Assembly: GCF_002776525.5 (NCBI RefSeq)
Contig: NC_045434.1
Coordinates: 110,787,081-110,851,080, forward strand
Origin: Piliocolobus tephrosceles
Taxonomy: Eukaryota; Chordata; Mammalia; Primates; Cercopithecidae
Reading direction: 5' to 3'
Length of the DNA stretch: 64,000 nucleotides
The notes below the pieces were generated by a model. The model saw nothing but the letters and a program-made list of their open reading frames with translations, ran no database searches and had not been told where the DNA came from. The translations under genes and the position numbers were made by a program. Every line of letters starts with the position of its first letter. Within the stretch, counting starts at the first letter, position 1. Of this stretch, positions 24,101-35,504 are shown in pieces.

Positions 24101-24792
24101 AATAAAGAACCTAATCCCTGATACATTCCGCCAGAAGCTAGTATACTGTGAAATCTCCTTCCATTCAAAATGATACTCAATAACAACTTAGTGAGGCCTT
24201 TTTAGGAATACAGAGAATGAACTAGGATTAGGGTGACTGTCTGGGTCTAGACAGAAACAAAGGAGTTCTTGAGACATGGGACTTTCAGTTTTAAAGCCTG
24301 GATGAGTTGGCTACTTCTTATTAAGTAGTGGGGACTACATCTGGATACTTGATAGCACACAAAGAAAGACTAATGTATTTTCTAGCCACCTTCCAAACAA
24401 AAAAAAAAATCCACAAATTCATTTCTATTTTTACCTCGTGCAAGCACTAATGAGCAAAACAGAAACCAACAAAGGAGGCATACAATACTTTTAATGAGAA
24501 TTCATCAGAGTAGAATTAATTAAATTAAAATTTTAAAAAAAGAATTCACTTTAAGGCATTATTTGCCTTGTGAAAAGAAATTTTTAAAAATGAGTTTACT
24601 TTTCCTATTGACAAGCTTCCAGCTTTTACTTTCTAAACTATTTTTTAAAGTGACAAATTGAGCAGATGTAATGGCAAGGTATTCCACCCTTTGACCTGTG
24701 TCAACCAATCTTACGTCTTTTATCAGGAAAAAAAGAAGTCCATCCCTTAAAGGCAGTATGCCAGGACCAAGGAAATAAGTGAGACAACTTTT

Positions 24793-25083
24793 TTTTTTGG
24801 GACGGAGTCTCGCTCTGTTGCCCAGGCTAGAGTGCAGTGGCCGGATCTCAGCTCACTGTAAGCTCCGTCTCCCGGGTTTACACCATTCTTCTGCCTCTGC
24901 CTCCCGAGTAGCCAGGACTACAGGCACCCGCCACCTTGCCCGGCTAGTTTTTTTTGTTATTTTTTAGTAGAGACGGGGTTTCACCATGCTAGCCAGGATG
25001 GCCTTGATCTCCTGACCTCGTGATCCGCCCGTCTCGGCCTCCCAAAGTGCTGGGATTACAGGCTTGAGCCACCGCGCCCGGCC
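24793..25083 (-). mobile_element. Young AluYRa-like element, Old World monkey marker
   Basis: Very little diverged. It carries ggccggatctcagctc, ccgggtttac, cccggctagttttt, gatccgcccgtctcggcc and caggcttgagcc, a combination I associate with AluYRa in cercopithecoids rather than with human AluY. The 16-bp duplication AAGTGAGACAACTTTT at 24777-24792 and 25084-25099 is perfect. It inserted recently, after the split from apes if the subfamily call is right. Confidence 0.85.
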
Positions 25084-25287
25084 AAGTGAGACAACTTTTA
25101 AAGAGCAACAGCAAATACTGCCTTCCTTCCACTATCTCAAAACTAGTCACAGTTCAATATAAGTTATTTACATATGGCAACCTGTAAATCAAAGGAATGC
25201 GCTTATCATACGTAATTCAACAATTTCAAGCCTAAATACTCCAGCTATACAGCAGTCCTCTGAAGCCATAGCAATAAGATGACTCAC

Positions 25288-25381
25288 CAACTGGCAGGTG
25301 TCTTAGGTTCTACAAATAATGGGTGTCTGCCTGGATGAAAACAAATGTATGTGCACTAACAGACGAACTCATCCTGCTTGG
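25288..25381 (-). CDS. Candidate novel gene, exon E (stop codon exon)
   Basis: A very good acceptor (tagtctctactctcttag) and a consensus donor (AGTTG|gtgagt) frame 94 nt. In phase 0 from exon D it adds PSRMSSSVSAHTFVFIQ and ADTHYL before TAG at 25310-25312, giving a 143-aa product. An inner acceptor (ttgttttcatccag, exon 25288-25330) would reach the same TAG after six codons. The stop lies 22 nt before the donor, and three more candidate exons follow, so the transcript could be an NMD target or non-coding. Confidence 0.4.
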
Positions 25382-25828
25382 CTAAGAGAGTAGAGACTAA
25401 AAAAACTGATCAGTAGTATAGTACTTTATAATGGAAAGAAGAATCAGACTTCGCTACAACAAAATTTATAATTCATGCAGACTTTCAAAATGTCCTTCCA
25501 ATTTTCATTTACCAGAAAAGTACAAGAGAATAAGATCTAAGATAATAAAAACCAATTTTATGACCCCCAAATTAAAAATAGCTGAAAGTGAGAATTATGA
25601 CATTGAGTTCACTGCTTCAAGAAATGTGAAGTCAGTCACAAGAAAAATAAATCCATATTTAAACCCTCCTATTCCATTTAGTGACTTGATGTCAGTTTCC
25701 ACTCAAGTGAAAATCAGTAGTACACATTTGAGTTCTAGTTCGAGGATGTATATTCTTATGTGAAAACTGACACCATGTCACAGTTAATAAGATATGGGTT
25801 TATAAATATGGAATTAAAAGAAACTTAC

Positions 25829-25984
25829 CCTTTCCCTTTGTGCAGCTCTGACTTCCAACCCAGTTTCTATAGAAACAGGAGGACAAGTGCCAGTGCCAGA
25901 AGTCTGCCAATTAGAACTCATCTTTGAGTTGCTGAATAATAAAGTCAGATCCCAAAGTCGACTATAGGTTTTTGTCAGTAGTTC
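25829..25984 (-). CDS. Candidate novel gene, exon D (52 codons)
   Basis: Acceptor gtttctttttag, 156 nt, donor GAAAGG|gtaagt (consensus). Only phase 0 is open; the other two frames have stops within the first 20 nt. It reads ELLTKTYSRLWDLTLLFSNS then KMSSNWQTSGTGTCPPVSIE and a short charged end (RAAQRER). With exons A-C this gives 120 uninterrupted codons. Composition is that of an ordinary soluble protein, with no signal peptide or membrane segment. Family not recognised. Confidence 0.5.
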
Positions 25985-26680
25985 CTAAAAAGAAACCCAG
26001 GAGGAAAAAAGATGTTTAACCAATTACTGTACTTAGAAACGCTCCCTTTAAAATTGGCTTTAAAAAAAAATTGAGGAGGGAGATCCAATACCCCATGTTA
26101 AAAAAAATTTTTATTAGGGCTTCAGACTTTACTAAAATTAAGGAGCAGTAAACAGAAGAGAGGGTGTCTCTGAAGGTCCAAAACACTTTTAAACCACTAC
26201 ATTAAACAAAAAAAGCACTCATACATTATAAATATAAAGTAGTTTCAATCACTAAACCTTAAAGTGCAGATGAATCCATTCCTTTTGTGGAATGAACTTT
26301 CAGTAAGGTTACAGCACTGCAAAGAGTAAACTTCACAAATGAAATTTGTCAGGACAAATGATGACATAGGTTAAGTCTCCACTAAAAACCTCTCATTTCT
26401 AGGATAAATCTATAAATCACAAAAGAACCTTTGAAAAGTTTTCTAGAGACGTTGGCATCGTTGTGCTTGATGAAAAAAAAATCCCTCTAAGCCACATATA
26501 CCAGTTTAGAAATTTTACAATTGTGGGATTTAAGAAATAATCTGACTGCAATTTTTCAATTGATATCCACATCGTTGCTTGGTGAATGTATTTGAGATTC
26601 TTTAATCATAAAAATTTAAACATTATTTTTATCTCTTCATGTGCCTCTAGGTATGAAAAACTTACACATTAAAAGTATCA

Positions 26681-26975
26681 GGCCAGGTGCAGTGGCTCAT
26701 GCTTGTAATCCTAGCACTTTGGGAGGCCGAGGCAGGAAGTCAGGAGTTCAAGACCAGCCTGGCCAACATGGCAAAACCCCATCTCTACTAAAAATACAAA
26801 AATTATCCAGGCGTAGTGGCTCGCACTTGTAGTCCCAGCTACTCAGGAGGCTGAGGCAGGATAATCACCTGAAGCTGGGAGGCGGAGGTTTCAGTGAGCC
26901 CAGTGAGCCAAGATTGTGCCACTGCACTCCAGCCTGAATGACAGTGCAAGACTGTGTCTCAAAAAAAAAAAAAAA
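26681..26975 (+). repeat. Alu, sense
   Basis: Full-length apart from a short deletion in the left arm (ggccgaggcaggaagtcagg). Confidence 0.9.
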
Positions 26976-26983
26976 GTCATTCC

Positions 26984-27283
26984 TGGCCGTGCGCAGTGAC
27001 TCATGCTTGTATTTCTAGCACTTTGGGAGGCTGAGGCAGGTGGACTGCTTGAGTCCAGGAGTTCAAGACCAGCCTGGGTGACATAGTGAAACTCTTCTCT
27101 CTAATAAAAATACAAAAATTGCCCAGTGTGGCACACGCCTATAGTCGTGCTTCCCAGATACTTGGGAAGTTGAGGCAGGAGGATCACTTAAGCCCTGAAG
27201 GTGGAAGTTGCAGTGAGCTGAAATTGTACCACTGCATTCCAGTCTGGGTGACAAGAGGGAGACACCGTCTCAAAAAAAAAAAA
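26984..27283 (+). repeat. Alu, AluJ-like, sense, tandem with the previous one
   Basis: Starts ggccgtgcgcagtgactcatg only a few bases after the preceding A-tail. 'gtcattcctg' before and 'atcattcctg' after indicate the target site. Confidence 0.88.
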
Positions 27284-27969
27284 GTAAAAATATCATTCCT
27301 GAACCTAATTTGATACACTGCAATTTAGAGTACTATCTGAACACTCATACTGAACCATTCCTTTTAATACATATGAATCTTAATACTACATTATTTGTCA
27401 CTGTGTACTTTAATAGGTATTTTATTCTTGTTATGTAAGGAAAATTGATTTATGAAGTTAGTATATTACACTTAAGAAACAAAGGCAATTAGGAACCATT
27501 CCTCAATCCTGCCCATTTCTATCCCCTCACAGAAAGCTCTAAACCTATCACTACCAAATTTCCTAAATCCTGGGGCACCTATTAGCAGAGTGTCTCCAAT
27601 ATCCGCACCTGTACTTGTAAAAAAGTAACATTTTCTATCTCATAATGAAGATAGGTGACAAGGATAGAACTGGAAGGCAAGAAAACAGAAAAGCATCGCA
27701 AAGTAATCAAGAACCAACCAACTAGGATAGGCAAAATAGTAACCCTTTCCCCTCTCTTGGTGACAGAGACCTCTGGTAATTTTCTGGTCACCTGAGGCTC
27801 ACTACGTAAGAACTCTTTTGTTCTACTTTTCTTGTTGAAAGTATTTTTTAAAATGCTTTACAGTAAATGACACTGACTAATGCACAAATCTGAGAATCCT
27901 ATGCACACGGAAGAAGATTCTAATTATCAATTTTTATCACACAGAACATTTATATCTACATCTAAAGTA

Positions 27970-28110
27970 CTGCTTCTCAAACTTTAATATATGTACAAAT
28001 CATATATCTTGTTCCATTCAGTGGGTTTGGGGTAAGGCCCTGCAATTCCGCATTTCTAATAAGCTTCCAGCTGAGACTAACGCTGTTGGTCTGAGCACCA
28101 CACTTTCAGT
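27970..28110 (+). repeat. MER5-like (hAT-Charlie) fragment
   Basis: 'actgcttctcaaacttt ... catttctaataagcttcc ... ggtctgagcaccacactt' is typical of MER5 relics. Confidence 0.65.
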
Positions 28111-28245
28111 AACAGATTCCAGAAGACTGGGCAATATACATACCGTACTGAACCCAAATTACATTCTCAAAGTTTTGTGTTTTGATTTTCAAACAATCCT
28201 TAAAAGGCTGATTGTGCGCATTTGTAGGTATAAAATTTGTCTCTA

Positions 28246-28440
28246 GAGCAGTGGTTCTCAGCCCTGACTGCACATTACAATCAACTGGGAGCACTTAAAA
28301 CAAAATGAAAAGAAACCTGGGCCTCTGCAGAAACCCACTCAATCTAGATCAATTTATATGAATCCCTGAGAGCGGGCCCCAGTCATCAGTATTAAAGCTC
28401 CTCAGCTGATTCCATTGTACAGCCAGAGTTGAACCTCTGC
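28246..28440 (+). repeat. MER5A-like element (hAT-Charlie)
   Basis: 'agcagtggttctcagccctg ... cacattacaatcaactgg' to 'ctcagctgattccattgtacagccagagttg', with both terminal parts of the palindromic MER5A structure. Confidence 0.8.
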
Positions 28441-28537
28441 CACAGAATGCAGAAAAATTCCAATTAAGGGGTCTAGTTTACTGAAGTGTTTCTGCACATA
28501 AAGAATATACACAATGGCATATATATTAAGATACTTA

Positions 28538-28843
28538 TAGGGCTCATGCCTGTAATCCCAGCACTTTGGGAGGCCAAGGCGGGCAGATCACGAGGTCAGG
28601 AGTTCAAGATTAGCCTGGTGAACATAGTGAAACCCCGTCACTATTAAAAATACAAAAAAGTAGCCAGTCATGGTGGCAGACACCTGTAATCGCAGCTACT
28701 CCAGAGGCTGAGGCAGGAGAATTGCCTGAACCCAGGAGGCAGAGGTTGTAGTGAGCCAAGATCACGCCATTGCACTCCAGCCGGGGTGACAGGCGAGACT
28801 CCATCCCCACAAAAAAAAAAAAAAAAAAAAAAAGAAAGAAAGA
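28538..28843 (+). repeat. 5'-truncated Alu, sense
   Basis: Starts at 'ggctcatgcctgtaatcc'. 'agatacttat' precedes it and recurs after the (GAAA) tail: a target duplication. Confidence 0.9.
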
Positions 28844-28880
28844 TACTTATCTTGGGAGCTACGTAAATCTATTGATATTC

Positions 28881-29002
28881 AATTTTTTTTTTTTTTTTTT
28901 AAGATATATGATCTTGCACTCCTGGACTCAAGCAATCCTCCCGCCTCAGCCTCAAAAAGCGCTGGAATTACAGGTGCAAGACTCAGCTCCCAGCCTGATA
29001 GG

Positions 29003-29004
<2 letters not shown>
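28881..29004 (-). repeat. Alu fragment, antisense
   Basis: Poly-T then 'cttgcactcctggactcaagcaatcctcc': part of the 5' half of an Alu. Confidence 0.7.
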
Positions 29005-29005
<1 letters not shown>

Positions 29006-29033
<28 letters not shown>

Positions 29034-29314
29034 GAGACAGAGTCTCACACTGTCATCCAGGCTGGAGTGCAATGGCGTGATCTCAGCTCACTGCAACCTC
29101 TACCTCCTGGGTTCAAGCAATTCTCCTGCCTCAGCCTCCTGAGTAGCTGGGATTACAGGCATGTGCCACCATGCCCGGCTAATTTTTTGTATTTTTAGTA
29201 GTGACACATTTTACTACGTTGGCCAAGCTGGTCTCAAACTCCTGACATCATGATCCAACCACCTTGGCCTCCCACAGTGCTGGGAATACAGGCATGAGCC
29301 ACCGCACCTGGCCT
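29006..29314 (-). repeat. Alu, antisense
   Basis: Full-length with a 28-nt T run. 'cctgatagkcaattt' on both sides is the target duplication. Confidence 0.9.
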
Positions 29315-31648
29315 GATAGTCAATTTCTATATGCTAAAATGCAAATCAATTTTATGAAACATTAATATTCCCAATAAGTTTAAACTATATAATAAAAAAT
29401 ATGCATGTATACAGCATCCCAAAAGTGTTAATTTTGCCTGTAATAATAATTATATTGCAGACACTGGTATAATAACTTATGCTTACGCATAAAAATTTTT
29501 CATTAAGTCCTTTTCCTAGGGAAAAAGGAATCTGCTGGTTACCTGAGAAAGGTCAGATAAATTCAGCACTTAAAAACTATATACACACATGTATCTTATT
29601 TGCATAGGATAACAGCCATTTCACAGAAAGACTCTCTAAATTATTTTTTAGCAAGGGAGTTTGGTTAAATATCACTAGAAAAACTGCAAGTTATGAAATA
29701 TAGAAAGCGTGGTCAGTGTGTTATATCAGTCATATATATGACTACAGTGGAAACTGTTAAGACAGTTTATTGAAAGCAGAAAATACGAAGCGGCATGTTA
29801 TCTTCAGAAGGAAGACTGCTTTGAAAGTTCAGGATGGTCAACAATTATGAGCCCTAAAAAGAAATAAAATCTTTATTACTGTATTTAAATAAAAGAACAG
29901 TGCTAATCTCTGAACGGAAACATATTTACAGTCTGACAGAGAATCTGTGAAATGTTAATAACTTATTTTCTTTGGCATTTGAAGGAAATTTATTATTTTC
30001 CTCAGACAGGTAGTCAAATCTTGATCAAATCCTATCACTCTCTGCTTAAAACCTACAATGTCTTTCTATAGCAATCAGCATTTAGAATACAATCCAAACC
30101 CTTTGTCTGGAGCCTAAAGGCCCTAATTTATAGCTTATCATCTCCTTTCTTCCACCAGACTGTAAGCTCCATGAGAAAAGAGAAACATGTCTCTTTTTTT
30201 TCACAAATTTACTCCCAAGATCTAGAATAATGTCCAATACATAATATGTACTCAAATATTTGAATAGTTCACTGGCTATACTTATCAAACACAAATGCAG
30301 TATAGATATAAATAATCATTTACAGGACAAAGATACACTAAACTTTACCTATAATGCCTTTGTCTCAATCCTATTGGTAACTTAGGAGTAGTAGATATAG
30401 GTGATGGTCCATTAATGGAAATAAGTTTCATGTGTACACACTCAATGCCAGCATCACTTTCAATTTTAAGACTATAGTCACAGTATTTTTAGATTGACGT
30501 CTGAAAACTCAAAGATGCCTCAATCAGTCCCTGGCTATGTATCCCTCAGTTAGTCACAAAACTTTTCTGGTGTCCCTTTAGCATTTCATAAACAAAACAG
30601 TGGCCCACCTTCAGGACTGTTATAAGGCAAAATTAAATAGTAATCTAGATTGAGTTTCTTGGAGAAATAATTACATGACTAGAAAACTGTTATGTTACTT
30701 AAGTGGCAATTTTAAGTAATAAATTCCATGGCAATTGCAGTTTTGTTCTCCTTGTCTGCTGCAACAGTTTTAAAGTCATCTTCTAGAAGCCCCTCTCAGT
30801 TTCTGAGACAGCACAATTCTTGTTTTCCTATCTAGGCTTTTTTCCAGCACCATCTTCTCTTCCCATGCCTCAAATATGACATTATCCTAAGTTTACCTTA
30901 GTACTCTACTCTCTATGGGCCAGTGTTGCTCAACACATGGCCCACTGACCACAGAATATATCAGAATTACCTGGGGGGTTTGTAAAAGAACAAAGACTCC
31001 TAGGTCATGCTGGTCCTAACACATTCCAGAATGTCTAGGGGAGGTACCAAGGGTCTGCACGTTTCCCAAGTACTGCCAACGTTGATAAACTATAGTTTGA
31101 AATCCATTGCCCATTTTTTCAGGTTTGCAGCCTTAATTTCATTCCTAGCCTCCACAAGTACGGTAACCAAGAGAGCCTTAGCTGGGACAAAGGCCTGGTT
31201 AGAACTGTGGCTCTATCACTAAACTGTCAAATTACAGTCTGTGGTGAGACTTAAATGAGACAATGTGTGTACAGTAAGTACTTGGCAGAATCCTTGGCTT
31301 GAAGTAGACAGTCAATAAATGACTGCTACCAATGTGCCCCAAATGACCTGTTTCCACTTTCCACCCCTCAAACGGGCCTACCCTTCAGGATTCCCTATTT
31401 TTGTTGACCCAACCATTTTACTAGTATTCCAGGCTTCAGTTTGCATCTTATCTTTTCCATCAATCCACAAGCTGCTATATTCTTACTTATGCTTGTCTGC
31501 CTGACACGTCCATCCCAACCTCTCTCCACCATTCCACGTCCTACTCTAACAAATTCTTTTGTAAAGCCTTTCTTGACCATCCCTGTTTTAAGTAACCTGT
31601 TCATATGCTCATTCATACACCTGTATCACCTATAAAAATCCATTAGAG
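29315..31648. other. Intergenic or intronic AT-rich sequence with old repeats
   Basis: MER5-like text at 30920-31110 (gtgttgctcaacacatggcc ... cagaattacctgggggg) and MIR-like text at 31215-31320. Nothing else recognised. If the candidate - strand gene is real this is its third intron. Confidence 0.5.
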
Positions 31649-31924
31649 GCAGGGCGCAGTGGCTCATACCAGTAATCCTAACACTTTGGGAGGCTGAGGC
31701 GGGGGGACTGTTTCAGGCCAGGAGTTTGAGACCAGCCTAGCCAACATTGTGAAACCCTGTCTCTATTAAATTACAAAAAATCAGCCAGGCGTGACAGCAC
31801 ACGCCTATAATCCCAGCTACTCAGGAGGCTGAGGCAGGAGAATCGCTTGAACCCAGGAGGCAGAGGTTGCAGTGAGCTGAGATCATGCCACTGCACTCCA
31901 GCCTGGGCAACAGGAAAAAAAAAA
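31649..31924 (+). repeat. Alu, sense
   Basis: Full-length; 'aaaaatccattag' before and 'aaaaattcattag' after form the target duplication. Confidence 0.92.
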
Positions 31925-31947
31925 TTCATTAGAAATTAACTATTCAC

Positions 31948-31983
31948 CTGTTTAATAGTTTCTCCAGTTAAGAGTACAAGTTG
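31948..31983 (-). CDS. Candidate novel gene, exon C (12 codons, micro-exon)
   Basis: A strong acceptor (tctgtctattctcttcag) precedes 36 nt ending AAACAG|gtgaat. Phase 0 to 0, reading QLVLLTGETIKQ. It continues the helix-like pattern of exon B and leads into exon D. It sits 24 bp from an Alu (31649-31924) but is not Alu-derived. Confidence 0.5.
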
Positions 31984-31984
31984 C

Positions 31985-33784
31985 TGAAGAGAATAGACAG
32001 ATGAAAAAAACTTATTGGTTGCTAAGACCAAACTTGTCTGAGGTTTGAAGGAATTTTGCTATTCAATAAATTCCTCTGCCAAGATTTTAAAACTAGATTA
32101 TAATTCAAGTTATTAAGTTAAAGGATCTTTAAACAGGGAAGCTCAAAAAGACTAAACTGAAATGGGAGACAGAGGTGATGGTCAGAAGCCATAATCAGCT
32201 ATACTATTGTCAAAAGAAAAATAGATGCTCTATAAGCTGTAAATACTAAATATACTGCCTCAGATAAACAGCTTATAAACAATTATACCACTTAAGCTAT
32301 GGAAGTGACAATTTATAAAATTTAGGTTGTTTTACTGAAATCAGGGTAATCCTCATTTTTAATTTTAGTACTAACAACAAAGCTTTTCAAATTGAGCCCA
32401 AGTCAATTTGGAGGTGTTCCTGGAAGTAGTTCCTTTAAAGAACCCTAAATTTAGATCATATGAAGGACACTGGGAAACCACACAAATACTTCAAAAGGGA
32501 AGTTTCCAATTTATTAAACCAGAACACTGAATCTAACACTCAATCCAGTTAACTTTTTTCCACAGTGCAGCTGGGAATAAATAAAATGATTTCATGAGTA
32601 ATTTCAAAAAATTGTCATGCTGTGTACCTTCCCATTTTGCATGACATGGTTTTATATACAAATAAACAAATACCCTGTCTGCAACTTTTTTCTTGTTCTT
32701 ACTAGAGAGATGAAGCCTGAAACTTCAAAAAGATACCAGACATACAGAAATATGTAGAAAGTGTAACATAATCTTTCTAAATCTCCACAGTGATTTAAAA
32801 TATTTGCTTACTAACTGGAAAAAACCACTCAGCGGCCTCATGGTGTGAACTAGCAAGAAAAAGAAAACACACTGAAAACTGACATTTACAACAAGTATAA
32901 AATGTTTAAAGAAATGCAGGGGAGAGACCATTTAGAAAAGCCTCAGATGGCAGCCATCATCTCATAACCAGCTGTTTTAAAAATTCTTATGACACACTGA
33001 GAACCTGAAAAATTCCACTGTACTTCGTTTTTTCCCTTTTACTCTATCAAAGTATGGGTACATAAGCTGCCTAGCAAAACAATCCAAGGAGCTCAATCTT
33101 GTGGAAAAAGTAACTAGTATAGATCAGCTACTGTAGTTACTAGATACTGTATGTCTTCTAGAAGAGATGAAAAAATAACAATTCTACTCAAAAATTTTGA
33201 TCTCATTTGAAATAAAGCAAGGAAACCTAAGTTGTATTACATACTAACAAAGTTGTGCTTGTGATAAGTTGCCAAAGCTTCAAACTTGATTAATGTAGGG
33301 GAAAAGGGCTCAGAAGGCTGGTAAAACTAAATAGATACTGAAAATGTTAAGGGCAGACAAAAGTCAGACTTCTCAACACTGCTTGTTAATTTCCCTAAAG
33401 TTAAGGTTGCCTAATTTTATAATCTCTCTGTGGGACAAAAAGGAAGAAAAAAAAATCCTGGTTAAAGTATGTATCATTCACAATCTGATGGCGTACTTTC
33501 TTTTGTTGCTGTTATACACTGTAATGTCTTAACTCTGAAGTTTAGAAATCAGTATTTATAAAAAGCAATGTTTTTACAGCAGTAAGTCCTCCTGCATCAT
33601 TAAATCATGACTAAGGGTAAAGGCCAAGGTTAACAGCAAATGTCAAATTTTAAAGGACATCAAGACTATAGGTTCCAAATCCATAACCAAGATTTTAAAA
33701 CTTTGGCTGCCACATTAAAAGTATTTTTTTAATGTTAAAAATAAACTTAAAAAGAAAAATATCGAGTAAAACAGAAGTTCTGAC
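31985..33784. other. Alu-free intron of the candidate - strand gene
   Basis: AT-rich, no recognisable repeat or exon. Confidence 0.45.
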
Positions 33785-33847
33785 CTGACATACGACACTT
33801 CGGTGAAGGAAGTTAGTAATGGCAGCAGAGTGCCTTAAGGCTTCCAT
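33785..33847 (-). CDS. Candidate novel gene, exon B (21 codons)
   Basis: Acceptor gtttctctag, then exactly 63 nt ending TGTCAG|gtcaga. Phase 0 at both ends, reading MEALRHSAAITNFLHRSVVCQ without a stop. The intron to exon A is only 79 nt, near the lower size limit for mammals. The segment looks amphipathic-helical. Confidence 0.5.
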
Positions 33848-33926
33848 CTAGAGAAACAGACCCAAAATATTAAAAGCCCTCACCCTATTAATTATAATGC
33901 ATTTTCACCTCTAAAAACCCTCTTAC

Positions 33927-34031
33927 CTGTTTACAAGAGTTTATACAGCTGTTTGCCACTGGAACACCACCTTGCAGAGTATAACCGTGGCATCCTTTGT
34001 TGATAATCACCTGTTGCCTAGCAATCATCAT
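33927..34031 (-). CDS. Candidate novel gene, exon A (start codon exon, 35 codons)
   Basis: On the - strand the frame opens with ATGATGATTGCTAGG (MMIARQQVIIN...) after an in-frame TAG, and ends at CAG|gtaaga, a near-consensus donor, in phase 0. It encodes 35 residues ending ...NSCINSCKQ, rich in Gly, Cys and Asn. The 5' end of the exon (5' UTR) is not defined. The exon is 1.1 kb past the RBM15 poly(A) signal on the same strand, so a promoter between, or read-through from RBM15, must be considered. I do not recognise the protein. A lncRNA antisense to SLC16A4 is the main alternative. Confidence 0.5.
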
Positions 34032-34139
34032 CCCGCATGGAGACAGACAGCACTAGGGCTCTTCCATCCGAGGTTAAAATTCAAAACAAGCCCAACAAGC
34101 CTGCATTTCAAGGTGGTCTTCGTCTGCAACTAGTTAAGT

Positions 34140-34501
34140 TTAAAACTGGCAAACAACAACAATGGTGTCTGAAGCCAATGGTGCAGCATTGCTGGCTTCC
34201 TCTTGAACTCCAGCGTTGTCACTGTGCACCGAAGTCTGCTGCTGCAAACAGGGGAGTTGTTCTCCTGTACTGGGAACAGGCTTCCAAAACTCAGGAGCCC
34301 CTGTACAGGATAATGCAGGAACTAAAGGCAAACATTTTTCCTCCTTAAGGATGCCTCCATCTTTTTCCTCACAATCTGTACTACCAACCGAAGTGACTGG
34401 GCCTGAGTGTGCGTTCGTACCTATGAAACCGTCACGGTGCATGCACATCCAAGGCATGTGGAACCAAAGGTCAAATAAGGCACAGATACCAAGTAACGGT
34501 T
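34140..34501 (-). other. Open reading block between RBM15 and the candidate gene
   Basis: On the - strand 120 codons are open after a weak acceptor-like gtttgtaattag and end at TAA. The frame includes MPWMCMHRDGFIGTNAHSGP and ends TIVVVCQF. The acceptor phase (1) matches the RBM15 donor, so a long alternative RBM15 tail is formally possible. The block is also open in two + strand frames (34037-34348 and 34216-34518), so scarcity of stops is regional, and an untranslated leader of the candidate gene is equally likely. Confidence 0.25.
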
Positions 34502-35134
34502 CTAATTACAAACGCTAGCTCTCAGGAACTCTTCATCCATTCAGAACTAAACCCATCACTGTATAACTCTGGTAAGAAGCCCCTGGAGACGGAGGAGCTC
34601 CTCAAATGTGTCAGGAAAGGCTTTATTAACATCATCATTAACATTTAAAAAGCAAACGGAGCATTTCTCCTTCTTTTGGCAATTTGGTGCAAATGTTAAG
34701 TGCAAGATAAAGCAATTTCAAACTTTTCTTCAAATTAAAAATGAAACTAAGGCCAAACGTGATGGGTGAACAAAATAAATCAAAACTTAAATTTCAGCAA
34801 CTCCAGCTCTTCAAACCAGCAAAAGCCCCCGACTCAGGCACTGTGGTGAGGCTTAGGGTGCCTGCCCCGGCTTCTTGCGTGCCAGCAAACAGCACCATTT
34901 CCTCATCACGTTGAGAACCGAGAAGCAAATGATCCCCTTCACTGCAAACAAAGGGGGTCAACAGTAACACTAGTGATCCTTCAGAATTGACACACCGTGA
35001 TAGTCAAAATGAAATTGATGGTCTCCCTGCTTCTTGCTCAAGACATACAAGATCTGAGCAGCAGCAAGTACCCCCTCGGCTGCAAACAAAGGGGTCAAAG
35101 GTTTGCCGTCAATTCACTTCCAGGCAGAAAAACA

Positions 35135-35457
35135 TTTTCCTCAAAAGAAACAATTTATTTAGAATAAAACAAAAGCAGCTCAACTGTGAGCGCACGTTTG
35201 AGAGACAGCTACTCTTAAGCTGTGTGAGCCATAAAAAGGGTTTTTCTTTACTTTTCCAGAAATCTTGTGTACACAGCACAAAGCAAAGAGGTCATTTTTT
35301 TTCCACTTAAAACACCGGCATTGGCATCACAATAGCAGATACACAACTTTAAGCTGCCATTTTAGTAAAATGCACAAATACTAAACAGATTAGCTTTCTT
35401 CCATCAGAGGCCCATGTAAACTCCACATAAGCCACAACTTCTCTTCAAAAAGGTCCA
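35135..35457 (-). other. RBM15: RBM15 3' UTR
   Basis: AT-rich sequence after the distal tail exon. On the - strand an AATAAA at 35154-35159 lies about 300 nt past the stop, so cleavage is expected near 35.13-35.14 kb. There is no Alu here. The open + strand frame at 34987-35310 looks incidental. Confidence 0.6.
35154..35159 (-). terminator. RBM15: Poly(A) signal AATAAA (RBM15)
   Basis: Reads as tttatt on the + strand. It is the first canonical hexamer downstream of the RBM15 tail exon. Confidence 0.55.
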
Positions 35458-35504
35458 TTAGAGCTTTGAATTCCATATCTTCATCCGCTGTTCAACCAGT
35501 TTTG
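35458..35504 (-). CDS. RBM15: RBM15 alternative terminal exon (AKLVEQRMKIWNSKL tail)
   Basis: Acceptor with a T/C tract (tttttttcccccctccgcaag) followed by CAAAACTGG. Joined in phase 1 to the RBM15 donor it gives MIIVR-AKLVEQRMKIWNSKL and a TAA at 35458-35460, a 969-aa protein. This is the size and tail I recall for a described human isoform. Choice between this exon and the one at 36.2 kb sets the C terminus just after the SPOC domain. Confidence 0.85.

Noticed and set aside
24433..24444. 12-nt segment with acceptor and gtaaaa donor on the - strand
   Set aside because: Too short and the donor too weak to separate from chance.
25431..25763. 110-codon + strand open frame next to candidate exon D
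   Set aside because: AT-rich, bounded upstream by an in-frame stop, no splice sites or poly(A) signal in support. A few frames of this length are expected by chance in 64 kb.
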